From: Delphinus delphis
Lineage: Eukaryota > Chordata > Mammalia > Artiodactyla > Delphinidae
Direction of reading: 5' to 3'
Assembly: GCF_949987515.2 (NCBI RefSeq)
Contig: NC_082698.1
Location: 26,750,070-26,814,069, forward strand
Length of the DNA: 64,000 nucleotides
The notes under the pieces were generated by a model, which did no database searches, was not told where the DNA came from, and worked only from the letters and a program-made list of their open reading frames with translations. Each line of letters starts with the position of its first letter. The stretch's first letter is position 1. This document shows, piece by piece, positions 38,066 through 48,320 of this stretch. Both the position numbers and the translations under genes were made by a program.

Positions 38066-38129
38066 AAGAGGGGCTTAGCCCTCTCAGCGGAAGCTCTCCC
38101 GAGACTGGGGCCATCTGCGCCTCCTCCGC

Positions 38130-38285
38130 GCTGTGCTGGGGGATGAGTTCTCCGCTGTATTCCGGGAGCTATCGCTCTGCCAGTAGCCCCCCTCCAGCCT
38201 CCATGATTTATAGCTGGGCCAGGCCCGGCGACCTTGGACGGATAACTAATGACGGGTCAATAACGCTACAGAAAAAGTGAACTGG
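38130..38285. promoter_or_regulatory. Candidate conserved regulatory block
   Basis: 'catgatttatagctgggcca', 'gaccttggacggataac' and 'taatgacgggtcaataacg' follow each other in unique sequence. The last contains a TAAT core and a Hox/Pbx-like half-site. Constraint is inferred. Confidence 0.35.
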
Positions 38286-39089
38286 TGAGGGAGGAGGAAC
38301 GAGGCCCATTAGCTGGCCCATCGCTTTCCTCCCGGCATCTTCTCTCTAATCCCGGTACCTCTTGCTGCAGGCCCCTTCCGCCGGGGGTTTCCCGAGGGCC
38401 TCTTGACAGGGACTGAGAGGTTATGGTTAACACAGCTGAAATAGGGGAGGTGGAGACAGGGACCAGGACATACTGGAGAGACCCAAAGTGGGTCACATGA
38501 GGGTGAGGGAGACCAGAGGGGGCTCCTGGAAATGTTCCCCCACCCCCATTCTGTAGACCGGAGAAAGTCACATATTAGGAAGCCAAAGTTAGCAGGTGGA
38601 GTTCCCGTGGGGCAGAAGGCAGGGTACCCTGGGAAAGAAATAGACAGCAACACTGGTGCCCTGCACTCACCTTTACCCGCCTCCACCTGGCTCTCTCAAT
38701 TGGTCCATATCTCTGGAGATGTCCTCTGCCTCTCCCCACCCAAGCTACCCAAAGTCAGAGTGTTTACTTTAGCCATGGAGGGCACCTCCTATTTGCCTTG
38801 CCTCATATGTGCCGCTGCTTGCAGGCGTGTTGTGGGAGGCAGGGCCTGAGTCTCAGCTCCTCGATCATCTGGCTCATATTGAGAGTAGACCAAAGCATCC
38901 TTCTTCCAGTCTGCCAGCTCCCCTCCTGTTTGAGGTCACCTGGGTCATCCTCTGGATCCCCAGTCTATTTTTGACACCCTAGGGAACCCAGAGTTTGGGG
39001 GAAGGAAGCAGCTCTCTCAATACCTGACTTTATTGAATATATCTCCCCTAATTATCTCTGTCAGCATCATGGTGCTGGCATAAATGCTT

Positions 39090-39200
39090 TTCCATCTTAT
39101 AGTCCCATTTTGCGGATGAAGAGTTAAATCTCAGAGAGAGGAGCAGTCAGCCAAGGGAGGAGCTGAGGCTTGAATTCAGATCCTCTGGCTCCAAACCACA
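39090..39200 (+). repeat. MIR-like SINE relic
   Basis: 'cccattttgcggatgaagag', 'gaggcttgaattcagatcct' in MIR order. Short. Confidence 0.55.
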
Positions 39201-40239
39201 GCCCCTCCCTGTCCATCGCCCCAGGGTCCTGGGCTCACTGTTAACTCCTGCCCAGCTCTGTCTGCAAAGGAGACACCCAATGAGGGGGCCCTGGGACAAG
39301 GACAGTTTTTCCCTAAAGTAGACACAGGGTGACAGAACAACCCCTGAAGTGGCAATGGGGTAGCGGCACCATATTCGGACTTTCACGTACCCCTCCCATG
39401 GTGCCCAGTGTGTGTACATATGTGGACTCGCATGTGCTCATTCATGCATACCTTCACTTTTTCCTTCAACAAACAGGTATTGCATGGCAACCATTTTCCA
39501 TGCCCTGAGAATATGGGGGCAACACTGGAGAGCTTATATTCCAGCAAGGGGGTACATAGACATGTTTTAGGAGGAACCTCTATGGCATGTGGCAGTGTGT
39601 GGACTCTCTGTGGAGTAGAAAACACCATGGGTAGAGGCATAAGCAAGGCACAAACTCCCACTCCAGAGAAGGAAACACTACCCATCATCTCAACTCCTCG
39701 CTCCATATTCAGACTCTCATATACTCTCTGGCCCCCCAAAACTCACCGTCTTCTTCCCCCAATCTGCTCCTTCTGTCTTACTCGACCAACCTGAGAGATC
39801 CCTAGCTCCAGGACTGGCTATATAATTTTCAGGGCCCAGTGCCAAATAAAAATGCAGGCTCTTTATTATAAATTTATAAAGAATTTCAAGACAGCATTAA
39901 ACCAAGCACAGGGCTCTTCTAAACGCACACCCCCATGGGACCGCCCAGGTCACACACCTAGGAAGTTGGCCCTGCCTGACACCTCTCACTCACTTACTTC
40001 CCCATTCATTGACCTCCTGGTCCTCTCCTTTTCTATGTCAGGAACTAGCTCCTTGGTCTCTCATCTGGACCTGCCCCAGCCTCTTCCCAGCTCCAGCCTC
40101 TTGGCTCCAGTCTATCTGGGAAGTTTCACTCCTACCGCACTCACCCCACACTATTTGCGTGGACTATTGGCCCCTTAGGTATCTTGGCCCCAAGCACTCC
40201 CTACACTTTCACATTTCCATACTTTCTTTTTCAAAATTC

Positions 40240-40490
40240 AGTTCCTTTTGAAAATTTACTCTTCCTTTAGTCACCTCCTCCAGGAAGACTTTTCTGATTT
40301 TCCAGTTGGAAATCTCACATCACATACTATGTACTTGGGTCAAAACACAAATAATCTTCTGCTTTCACTCACAGCCGTTTGGCCCGTCTAGTAGACTTAA
40401 AATTCTAGAAGCCAGGGATGGTCATAGTCATCACTGTAACTCCACAGCACCTAGCTGACACGTGGTAGGGGGCTCAGTTAACATTTGTTG
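40240..40490 (+). repeat. L2-like LINE relic
   Basis: 'agtcacctcctccaggaaga', 'agaagccagggatggtcata', 'cacctagctgacacgtggta' follow the L2 3' order. Confidence 0.65.
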
Positions 40491-40869
40491 ATGTAGCTGT
40501 GAGCATCTTTGGCGTGTGGGTGTGGTCATGTTTGGAGGCCCTGAATTGTGTGCACAGAACTGAGTGTAAGGGTTTGTATCCATGCATAAGCATTTCTACT
40601 TAAGTGTGTGCATATTTCCATATCCATCCATGTGCAGGCATGTTGGCAGCATACGTGTTCACAGACCTAAGTGGTTTCTGTAGTCGTGTGCATGAATTGC
40701 AGGTGCACGGGTCTGCATGGCTGTGTGTGCACGTTTTTATGTTTGTGGGTGTGTACCCGGATCTGGGCTGCACATGGTATGCCCACGCACGGCAGAAAAG
40801 CATGTGTCCGTGCTCCCGTGACGTGGGGGTTGTGCCTGGACAGGAGCTGCAGGAGCACCGTGCAAGGAC

Positions 40870-41330
40870 GCAGGCGGCTGGCGCGTGTGCAGGCCATTTG
40901 TGTGCACAGCTGCGTGTCCTGGCCGCGGGCGGGCCGGATGCCCTGGGCGCCGCCTGCTCCCACCCGAGCGCGTCGCTTTGTTCCTCCGCCGCGGGCAGCC
41001 GCGTGGGCTCCCGGCTCCGCGGCCTGGGCCTGGGCTTCTCGGCCCTGCCGTGATTGGCGGCCCAGCAAGCAGCTCGGCTCCCTCCCGGGAGGGCGGAGCC
41101 GTATGGGCTCCCGTTACCGGCGAAGGCGGGTAGGGGTGGGGGTGGGGGGCGCTAGACCATCCATCTTCTGTTATTACAGCGTAATGGGGCTGCTCGGGCG
41201 CCCGCCCATTTGTCATCGGCCTCGTTCGCTGATAACGGGCATTTGTCATCACTTTCCTCTGCGCCAATGTCACCAGCGCCGCTGACAGGCGGGGATGGTG
41301 GGGGGGGGCGGCCTCGCGTGCATGAGCACA
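40870..41330. promoter_or_regulatory. CpG island with repeated TGTCA sites
   Basis: CpG-rich from about 40870 to 41130, followed by a less GC-rich core at 41155-41290 with two exact copies of 'catttgtcatc' (41207-41217 and 41240-41250) 33 bases apart and two further TGTCA cores. TGTCA is the MEIS/PBX/TGIF half-site. A GT/AC-rich low-complexity stretch lies on either side. No gene start is recognised. Confidence 0.45.
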
Positions 41331-42509
41331 GGCGCGCACACACGCACGTGGGCCTGCTGGACACACGCTCCTGCACATACACACAGGCACACGGAACCTG
41401 AGGGGGCACACCGGAATTGGGGAGACACACGTCCCTGTGTGTGGATCAAGGTTCCCTGGAGACCGACACACATGCAGACACACACTCAGAACAGCCTCAT
41501 CTGTCAAGCAGCTATTCCCAGCTGGAGATCCCCTTCCCCAGTTGAGGAGACGAGTGCTGGGGGGAGGGGCTGGTGTTCGTGGTTAATGGCAGCTTGAGTG
41601 CAGGTGGCCCTCTGCCAGCTCCCTGTGTGCACACGTGTGACGTGAGCCACCAACATTTATTGAGCCCCCCCCACAGGCTCTACAGGCCTACATGTGACTG
41701 TGTGTCCCATTGGCAGAATGTGGCAGCACAGGGACAGCCAGAACGGTCACACTCAGGCCTCCCAGGCCTCTCAAAGACACAGGACTTTGAGCAAGTCAGG
41801 AGGGCTGGGTGGTGGAGGTGGTGAGTGGTGGTGTGATGAGTGGTGATCCACACAATGCCTTCCTCCCAACCCTCCAGAGACAGTGCAGCCTGGGAGTCAC
41901 CCTTCCACTCCTGACCCCACTCAGGCTCTGAGCCTAGGATGATCTGCGGCAAGAGGGACTCAGGAAAGACTTCAGAAAGAACTCCCTGCCTGGAAAGAGT
42001 ATGAAGCAGTTTGGAGTAGGGATGGCACTAGTAGCCAAGGGAGGAGCTTGGAAGGAAGAGAAGATCTCTTGCCCATGTCCTGTGCCCTTTGGGCTGAGTC
42101 AGGTACCAGCCCACCTGGGGCATGGATGACTTGTCTTCCTGATGCTGCTTTCTAGCACATTCACTTCAGGATGGCAGAGGGGACTCCGAGGGTACTCCAT
42201 TAGCCCTTATTAGGGTGGAAGACTCCCTGCCCAATCTCTCTGTTTCCTAGTTATCTGCCACTTATTAGGTGCTCAATAAGTAACTGTTGAATGAATAAAT
42301 GATTGATGACAGGGTGGGGGGGTGTCTTCCTAGTCCCTTTCTGAGTGTCCATCAGCCACTGATGGCTCAGATCTCATCTCCTGCCCTCTCCCAACTCCCT
42401 TCCTTACTCCTTTGTAGCCCCCCAAATTCCCCTTCTCCCCCAGCCTCTCCCTCTTGGGCTGAGAGGGAGGGGGTTGGGGGAAGTTCCCCCGGCAGAGCAG
42501 GGCCCACTT

Positions 42510-42840
42510 GTTCCTTGTAAATGAAGACCATAATTAACATTAAATTAAGGTAATACAAATGAAGGCAACATAGAGGCTGACAAGATGAGCGTTTGGGGAG
42601 GCAGTGGGGAGAAGTGATTCATATTTTTAATTTACTGTATGGATGGGCTGTGTGGGTGAGAAGCGGGTGGCTCGCATGAAGGGGGTGTCGCCCCGCGATG
42701 TTTGCTGGGCTCTGAGCAAGCACACAATGACTATTAAACTCAACTGTCCATATAATGGGACAGATTCGACATGACGCCCACCGGAGCACCAGGAGCTTGG
42801 CCAGCCAGGCTGTAAATCCTGCCCACACAGCACCCGCCTG
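42510..42840. promoter_or_regulatory. Candidate conserved enhancer, TAATTA-rich
   Basis: 'ccataattaacattaaatta' (42529-42548), 'ggtaatacaaatg', 'catatttttaatttactg' and 'acaatgactattaaactcaa' lie in one repeat-free block whose flanks are GC-rich. Ends by eye. Confidence 0.45.
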
Positions 42841-43139
42841 CCCACCTGCCCAGCTAATCCATTTGGTCTAGGACTGGGGTAGGGTAGGCACAATCCCCAA
42901 GGGGTCTGAGAAGAGCCTTGGACTTGGGGAATCAGGGGGGCCAAGAGGGTCCAGGCTCCTTGCCCTGGCTCAGCTCAGGGTTGGGGGCCTCTGGAAGGTC
43001 AGGTTTTGCACGTGCTAAGGGTGAGATGGGCCACGGTCAGTGCAGGACCTTGCTGCCAGGATGAGGCTGGAACTCTGTGACCCCATATGTGGTGTGTTCC
43101 AGGAATTGAAGACACTGGTGTCCCACTCCAAAGAGGGGA

Positions 43140-43325
43140 CTAACCATCTTCATCATCATCACCATCACAGCTCACATTTACCAGGACTTGCTATACACCA
43201 AATCCCACTTCTGACCCATTAACTGAGTCCTCACAACAATCCTAGGAGGAAGCTATTGTTATCCCCATTCGCAGACAGGGAAACTGAAGCTAAGAGCTTG
43301 TAAAGGTCCAGTGACCCATCCTCAC
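43140..43325 (+). repeat. MIR-like SINE relic
   Basis: 'gctcacatttaccaggactt', 'ctcacaacaatcctaggagg', 'acagggaaactgaagctaag'. Good MIR order. Confidence 0.75.
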
Positions 43326-43453
43326 TTCCACACCCCAGGGCCTGGGGTGACCCCTTGATCCTGTAAACTCTGTACCTGGAATGAAGGCCAGCATCCCAGG
43401 CGGCCCTCACACACTGGGACCTGAGGCCTTAGACACGAAGCTAAGGGAACTCG

Positions 43454-43454
<1 letters not shown>

Positions 43455-43484
<30 letters not shown>

Positions 43485-43492
43485 CACGTGTA
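43455..43492 (+). repeat. (GT)n microsatellite
   Basis: About 17 GT units in a row, 60 bases upstream of the CHR SINE. Confidence 0.97.
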
Positions 43493-43550
43493 TGTACATC
43501 CTCTCTCCCTCCCTCCAGTAAAAGAAAGGTGCCAACAAATCCCAGGCAGG

Positions 43551-43904
43551 GGCTTCCCTGGTGGCGCAGTGGTTGAGAATCTGCCTGCTAGTGCAGGGGA
43601 CACAGGTTTGAGCCCTGGTCTGGGAGGATCCCACATGCTGTGGAGCAACTAGGCCCGTGAGCCACAACTACTGAGCTTGCGCGTCTGGAGCCTGTGCTCC
43701 GCAACAAGAGAGGCCGCGATAGTGAGAGGGCCCGCGCACCACGATGAAGAGTGGCCCCTGCTAGCCACAACTAGAGAAAGTCCTCGCACAGAAACGAAGA
43801 CCCAACACAGCAAAAATAAATAAATTAATAAACTCCTATCCCCAACATCTAAAAAAAAAAAACAACAAAAAATTTAAAAAATTATTTAAAAAACAAACAA
43901 ACAA
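43551..43904 (+). mobile_element. CHR-type SINE, long form, with target-site duplication
   Basis: Starts 'ggcttccctggtggcgcagt', has the B-box-like 'ggtttgagccctgg', and carries the long 3' module 'gagccacaactactgagctt'. It is flanked by the 14-base duplication aaatcccaggcagg at 43537-43550 and 43905-43918, so the insertion ends are exact. A-rich composite tail. Confidence 0.95.
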
Positions 43905-43944
43905 AAATCCCAGGCAGGCAGGGAGGAATCCCTGCTTACTCACT

Positions 43945-44160
43945 CTGAAAACGAAGCCGAAAGATGTTCGTCCCTGGGATGAGAGACGCAAGTGTAATTT
44001 AGGTTTTGATATTATGAAAGTCTCGCTGCTCTAAAACAGCGGGGCACTCGGTGCCTCATTAATAAAGAATAAACTTGGAGTCTATTTACAAGGCGCTTTT
44101 TGGGGTTATTTACTCTCCAATATACATATGTAATGTTGCGCATACTTACCGCTAGGTACA
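43945..44160. promoter_or_regulatory. Candidate conserved enhancer next to a recent SINE
   Basis: 'aagtgtaatttaggttttga', 'tgcctcattaataaagaata', 'gtctatttacaaggcgcttt' (a FOX/CDX-like core) and 'acatatgtaatgttgcgcat' in repeat-free DNA that begins directly after the SINE duplication at 43918. Constraint is inferred. Confidence 0.45.
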
Positions 44161-44799
44161 GCTCATCCTTTCAGCCTGGGCCTTGGAGTCACACTGGGGA
44201 GGGTGGGCCCTGCAGGGTGGAGAGCATCACTGGGGAAGAAGGAATGCAGAGGGGCAACCCCTGGGAGTGAGGAAGCTCTGTGGGAGACAATAGGGCCCCA
44301 TGGAGGGGGGGATCATAGAATTTTAGAGCTGAAAGGTAGAAGGGATAGAGGTCCCACCCCAGCTTTCTCCCCTCCCCACTTTCCTGAAGCCCAGTCCCCT
44401 TAAAGATAAGGTACAGGCTAAGCTCCCCTGCTGGGCCTCCAGGCTCTCCCTCTCAGCCCCTCCCGTACTATCAGGCCAGGACCCTGCTCTGACCAGACCC
44501 TGACCACACCGGGGAAGATCCCCCGCACCTCTGAAAGGAGTTCAGCCAATTCCTATCAGTGAAGATGCCCTGTGCAACTACTGTGCACCTAATCTTACAC
44601 CAGCCTTGTCACATCCCTGCCACCCCCACCATTGTGCCCAACAACGCCTGGAGTGGGTAAGGCCTTCCTCAAACTAGGATGGAGGCTACCTCCCAGCTCC
44701 GGGTGCCATTAGCCAGCCACAGTAGAGATGGGCTCCCCACAGCTGCTCAGCCACCACCTTTCCCTGCCGCTGCCACCACCTTATCCCGGACTCTTCGCT

Positions 44800-44975
44800 T
44801 TACATGCAGTGTCTCCATGAATCTGCAGTCATCACACAAGGTAGGGTACCGCTTTCATATCTGTTTTACAAATGAGGAAACTGAGACTTAGGTTAGGAAA
44901 CTCACCCAGTGTCATACAATCAGTAGGTGCCAAATTGGAGTTTTAACCCAGATTAGGATCTTAACCCATAAGGCT
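44800..44975 (+). repeat. MIR-like SINE relic
   Basis: 'gttttacaaatgaggaaact', 'aaactcacccagtgtcatac', 'ttaacccagattaggatctt'. MIR 3' half. Confidence 0.7.
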
Positions 44976-45544
44976 TCCTGGAGGATCCTAGGCCTTCACT
45001 GCCCATCCTGGCCCCTCTGCTCACCATGGACTCCAGCCAGCCCAGGGCCTCCAATGAGGAGCTCTGAGCCTCACCCTCTCAGAGCAGATCTCCCCTTACC
45101 GACTGACATGTTCATTTACTGAACACTGCCATTGAACAGCCACCATGTTCAGATTTGGACCTGGGCCTATGGCCTGAGTGAGTACAAGTATATGGGAGCA
45201 GAGAACTTGCCAGAGACCCTGGTTGATTCACAGGGGAGCTTGGAGTTAGGGCTGCCCACACATGCACCCAACACTTGTGAGGTTTTCTGTGCTTGTCAGC
45301 CCCTCAGATGAGTGTGTGGCTCAGGGCCCAGCCTGGGGTGGTGATGGTGACATGTGTGTGTATGGGGGCAACATCAGCCTGCCTCCCTGTCACAACCTGG
45401 CCACTTTGGACCAAGGAGACATCTGGTGGTCCCCAGGACAGGGCAAGTTCTTGTGCACCCTTCCCAACCCCAGTGCTGGGGGAGAGCTGACCTGGAGGGT
45501 GCTGGACAGAGGGAGGAAGGTAAGTAGGAGGATCTGATCCATCA

Positions 45545-45620
45545 TTGTTGAACAATGAGCCATCACCACCCTAATTAAAGATGTAATTGCAGCAAATACA
45601 TTCTGGGCTGAGAATGAATG
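45545..45620. promoter_or_regulatory. Short homeodomain-site cluster
   Basis: 'gttgaacaatgagccatcac', 'cctaattaaagatgtaattg' within 60 bases. ACAAT is a SOX core and TAATTA/TAATTG are homeodomain cores. Short, so weak support. Confidence 0.3.
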
Positions 45621-46669
45621 ACGGATGGCAGGAAGGCACCTTGTAGGCAGCAGCCAGGAAACGATGCTCCCTCAAGTTCCTACTCCAAGCTGGGGAACCC
45701 GGCACCTGGTCGCAGGGCACCCTGGTGCCTCCCAACAGGACGGTGACAGTCAGGCAGGGACTGAGGCTGGAGCTGAGGGGCCAGGAAAGGGCCAGGGCCT
45801 GGGGCCTTTTTGGAGGAATGAGGGTGGGAAGGAGGCTGAGAGGCCAGAGTAAGAGGGACTGGCTGGTGTGTCTGTGTCAGGCAGGGAAGCAGGGCCAGTA
45901 AGGAGTGAGTAGCTTTGTGAGAGTATCACCAGAGCACAAACCAGGATCTCAAGGCACATCTGCTTTGGGGTAATTGGGCCCCTGCAAAGGCCAGAAGGAC
46001 TGACTGACCCTTGGTCCTAGAGGGTGAGTACAAGGGCCAGGCTAAGGGGACTCAGTCTGTAGGGGGTACCATAGCAGGCATCTGGTGGGCCAAATTGGCT
46101 TTTAGGTCTGGCTCCAGGGACTGGGGGTAGGGGTGGGAGGACTGTCCTGAGAGCTGATTTGTCCTTACCTGGGGTTAGGGTACATGGCAGGGGACTGGCC
46201 ACATGAAGGGAAGAGAGATGGACTCCTCCCACCAACCTGGCTTTTGCTGCTCCCTCCTTTAGCATGGAAGCCTCCCAGCCACCCCAACCCCTGCCCTGGA
46301 CTCCCTCAAATGTCGTGGGCACTGGTAGACCCAGGGAGACCTGGGCTTGGGACATCTTCCTGTACTTGGGATCAGAGCGTCTGGATTCCAAGGCCTATTT
46401 GCCCTGGGCCCCCACCCACACTTACCTTCAGAGAATAGGAAACCCTGAGCACAAGGTCAGGTCACTCTGAGGCCAGCCTGAGCTGTGACAATCCCAGGGC
46501 CAAGGCAAGAAGGCCAGCCTGTTTGGGGAGCCTGGTGGCCTTAGCCTCTTGGCCTCATCTGGCGTGGTGGCCCCTGGCCAGGGTCCTTCAGGGTGTATGG
46601 GCTGACCCCAGGGGAGAGTAGGCTGGGTGGGGGGCGGTGAGGAGCCCAGGCAGGCAGGCAGGGAGGGAG

Positions 46670-46860
46670 CGAAGGCCACTGACAGCAGAACAAATGCTTG
46701 TAATTTTATAACCAATCTCAGTGTGTCCGTGGGGGGCCGTTTGTGCCTCCACTCAGGACCAATCAGCCTGACAGAGCTATGAGCCGGCCTGAGTGAATGT
46801 GAGCAGCTTCCCCCACGAACACCACTTACTGCAATCTCATTACCTGCCCAGCCCAAGACT
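46670..46860. promoter_or_regulatory. Candidate conserved enhancer
   Basis: 'ttgtaattttataaccaatc', 'gaccaatcagcctgacag' and 'ctgcaatctcattacctgc' in unique sequence, with two CCAAT cores and one TTTATAAC Hox/CDX-like core. Constraint is inferred. Confidence 0.4.
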
Positions 46861-46984
46861 GGCCAGAGCTGCGGGGCTGCAAGGAAAGAGGACCCAGCCC
46901 ATGCTGGCACACAGCCAGGCCAGGGCCTGGGGCCAGGAGGGCAGCATGGGCAGGCCTTAGCGATCCAGGGACTCAGAGGGAGTC

Positions 46985-47105
46985 AGGCCCAGGAAACGAT
47001 AAACATTTATTAAGCACCCGTTCGTTACTAGGCATGCTAGATACAGGTAGGGCACAAACCCCTGCCCTCAAAGGGGCTTGCTGTCTGCTAGGGGCCTATG
47101 GAAAG
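46985..47105 (+). repeat. L2-like tail relic
   Basis: 'taaacatttattaagcaccc', 'actaggcatgctagatacag' and 'tgccctcaaaggggcttgct' follow the usual L2 3' tail order. Confidence 0.6.
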
Positions 47106-47339
47106 ATTATAGAGGGATGGGCCTTGGGGAGGCAGAGATAGAGAGATGTGACTGGAGGGCAAGGAGGGGCAGAGCCCCAGAGCCGAGCTGGTACTGGGCC
47201 AGGGGTGGGAGGAGAGGGTAAGAAATGGAGGGAGACGGAACCAGAGAAACCTCTGGAGTGCATTCAGAGCTGGGGTAGAGAGATACAGGGTGTGGGAGGG
47301 AAATACCCACCAGGGGAGAGAGGAGGGCAGCCAGGGAGG

Positions 47340-47540
47340 GGCTGGCTGGCCAATGGTGGATATTAAAGGACAGCCTTGCTGGATATTTGGCTCTGGGGAT
47401 GGCTACGTGCCCATTAGTCTCTCTAATTGTCAAAAATCTAATTTAGTGTCTGGAGCCTGGACCGGCCTCGGGTTAAATAGGAGGCAGGCCTAGCCATAAA
47501 TCCGCCCTCCCAGCCTGGGCTGGTGCTAATTCTGCAGTTA
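47340..47540. promoter_or_regulatory. Candidate conserved enhancer with TAAT cores
   Basis: 'ccattagtctctctaattgt', 'caaaaatctaatttagtgtc', 'gttaaataggaggcaggc' and 'ggtgctaattctgcagttaa' in one block. Repeat-free. Constraint is inferred. Confidence 0.4.
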
Positions 47541-48229
47541 AGTGAGGGGGTGAGGAGGGCAGCAAGATGGGACAGGGAAGGTTCTGGCGAGGGGGTATCT
47601 CTGACCCTGCATGCCAGCCCCTATGTGCTAAGTCATAGCCAGGCCCTCCTCTCTTGTTGGAGGAAGGGGACTTTCCTTCCTGGTGCTCAGCTGGACCAGG
47701 CAGGGTTAAGTGTCTGAAATGTGTGGGTCCAGCCCCTCTTCCTGGACCCACTCTGGGTCTAAGTGGGCTCAGCTCTTGCAAAAGTTATAGGAAGGTCACA
47801 TTTCCTAATAACCTCCTGAGCCTTTGGTGAGGAAGTGGGCATGGAGATTCATACCATGTGACCCAAGTTAGTGACAGTCTGAGTGATGGGGACCCAAGGG
47901 CCATTCCCCAGTGGGGAGAACAAACACAACCCCCTGGGCTTCTCCTTTCCTGGACCCAGACTCCAAAGGAGGTACACGAGTGCACTGAGACTGGGACAAG
48001 GACAGCCCCCCGAAGGCCTCATTTGGTCTGAGGCAGGGGATGGTTCTCCACCTGGACTTGGTAATGACCTCACTCCCCTCAGAGCCAATAATTGAAAGCA
48101 AAGGGTGTGGTAGGTACAGCGGGAGAGGTTGGGGGACTGAGAGGGTTCCCTGAGAGGCTCAGCTTCCATGTGGGGGGAGGAAAATGATTTCTCCTGGCTT
48201 CGGCTCCATCTCACCAGGCACCCACCCGG

Positions 48230-48320
48230 CCTCTCCTGCTGCTAACAAAGTGCCTTTAATTAGCAGCCTAATAAAATGCTCTTAATTGGCAAGAGCCAAT
48301 CAGGATGAAGAGAGGTCTCC
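48230..48320. promoter_or_regulatory. Candidate NKX/LHX-type site array
   Basis: 'tgcctttaattagcagcc', 'taataaaatgctcttaattg' and 'gcaagagccaatcaggatg' lie in 75 bases. The segment gctcttaattggcaagagc is a near-perfect inverted repeat around an AATT centre. Confidence 0.4.

Noticed and set aside
40671..41507. Long overlapping frames (204 codons plus, 256 codons minus) over the 41 kb CpG island
   Set aside because: High GC removes stop codons in all frames; several frames are open at once, and the translations are arginine/proline-rich low complexity. No splice-supported structure or known family.
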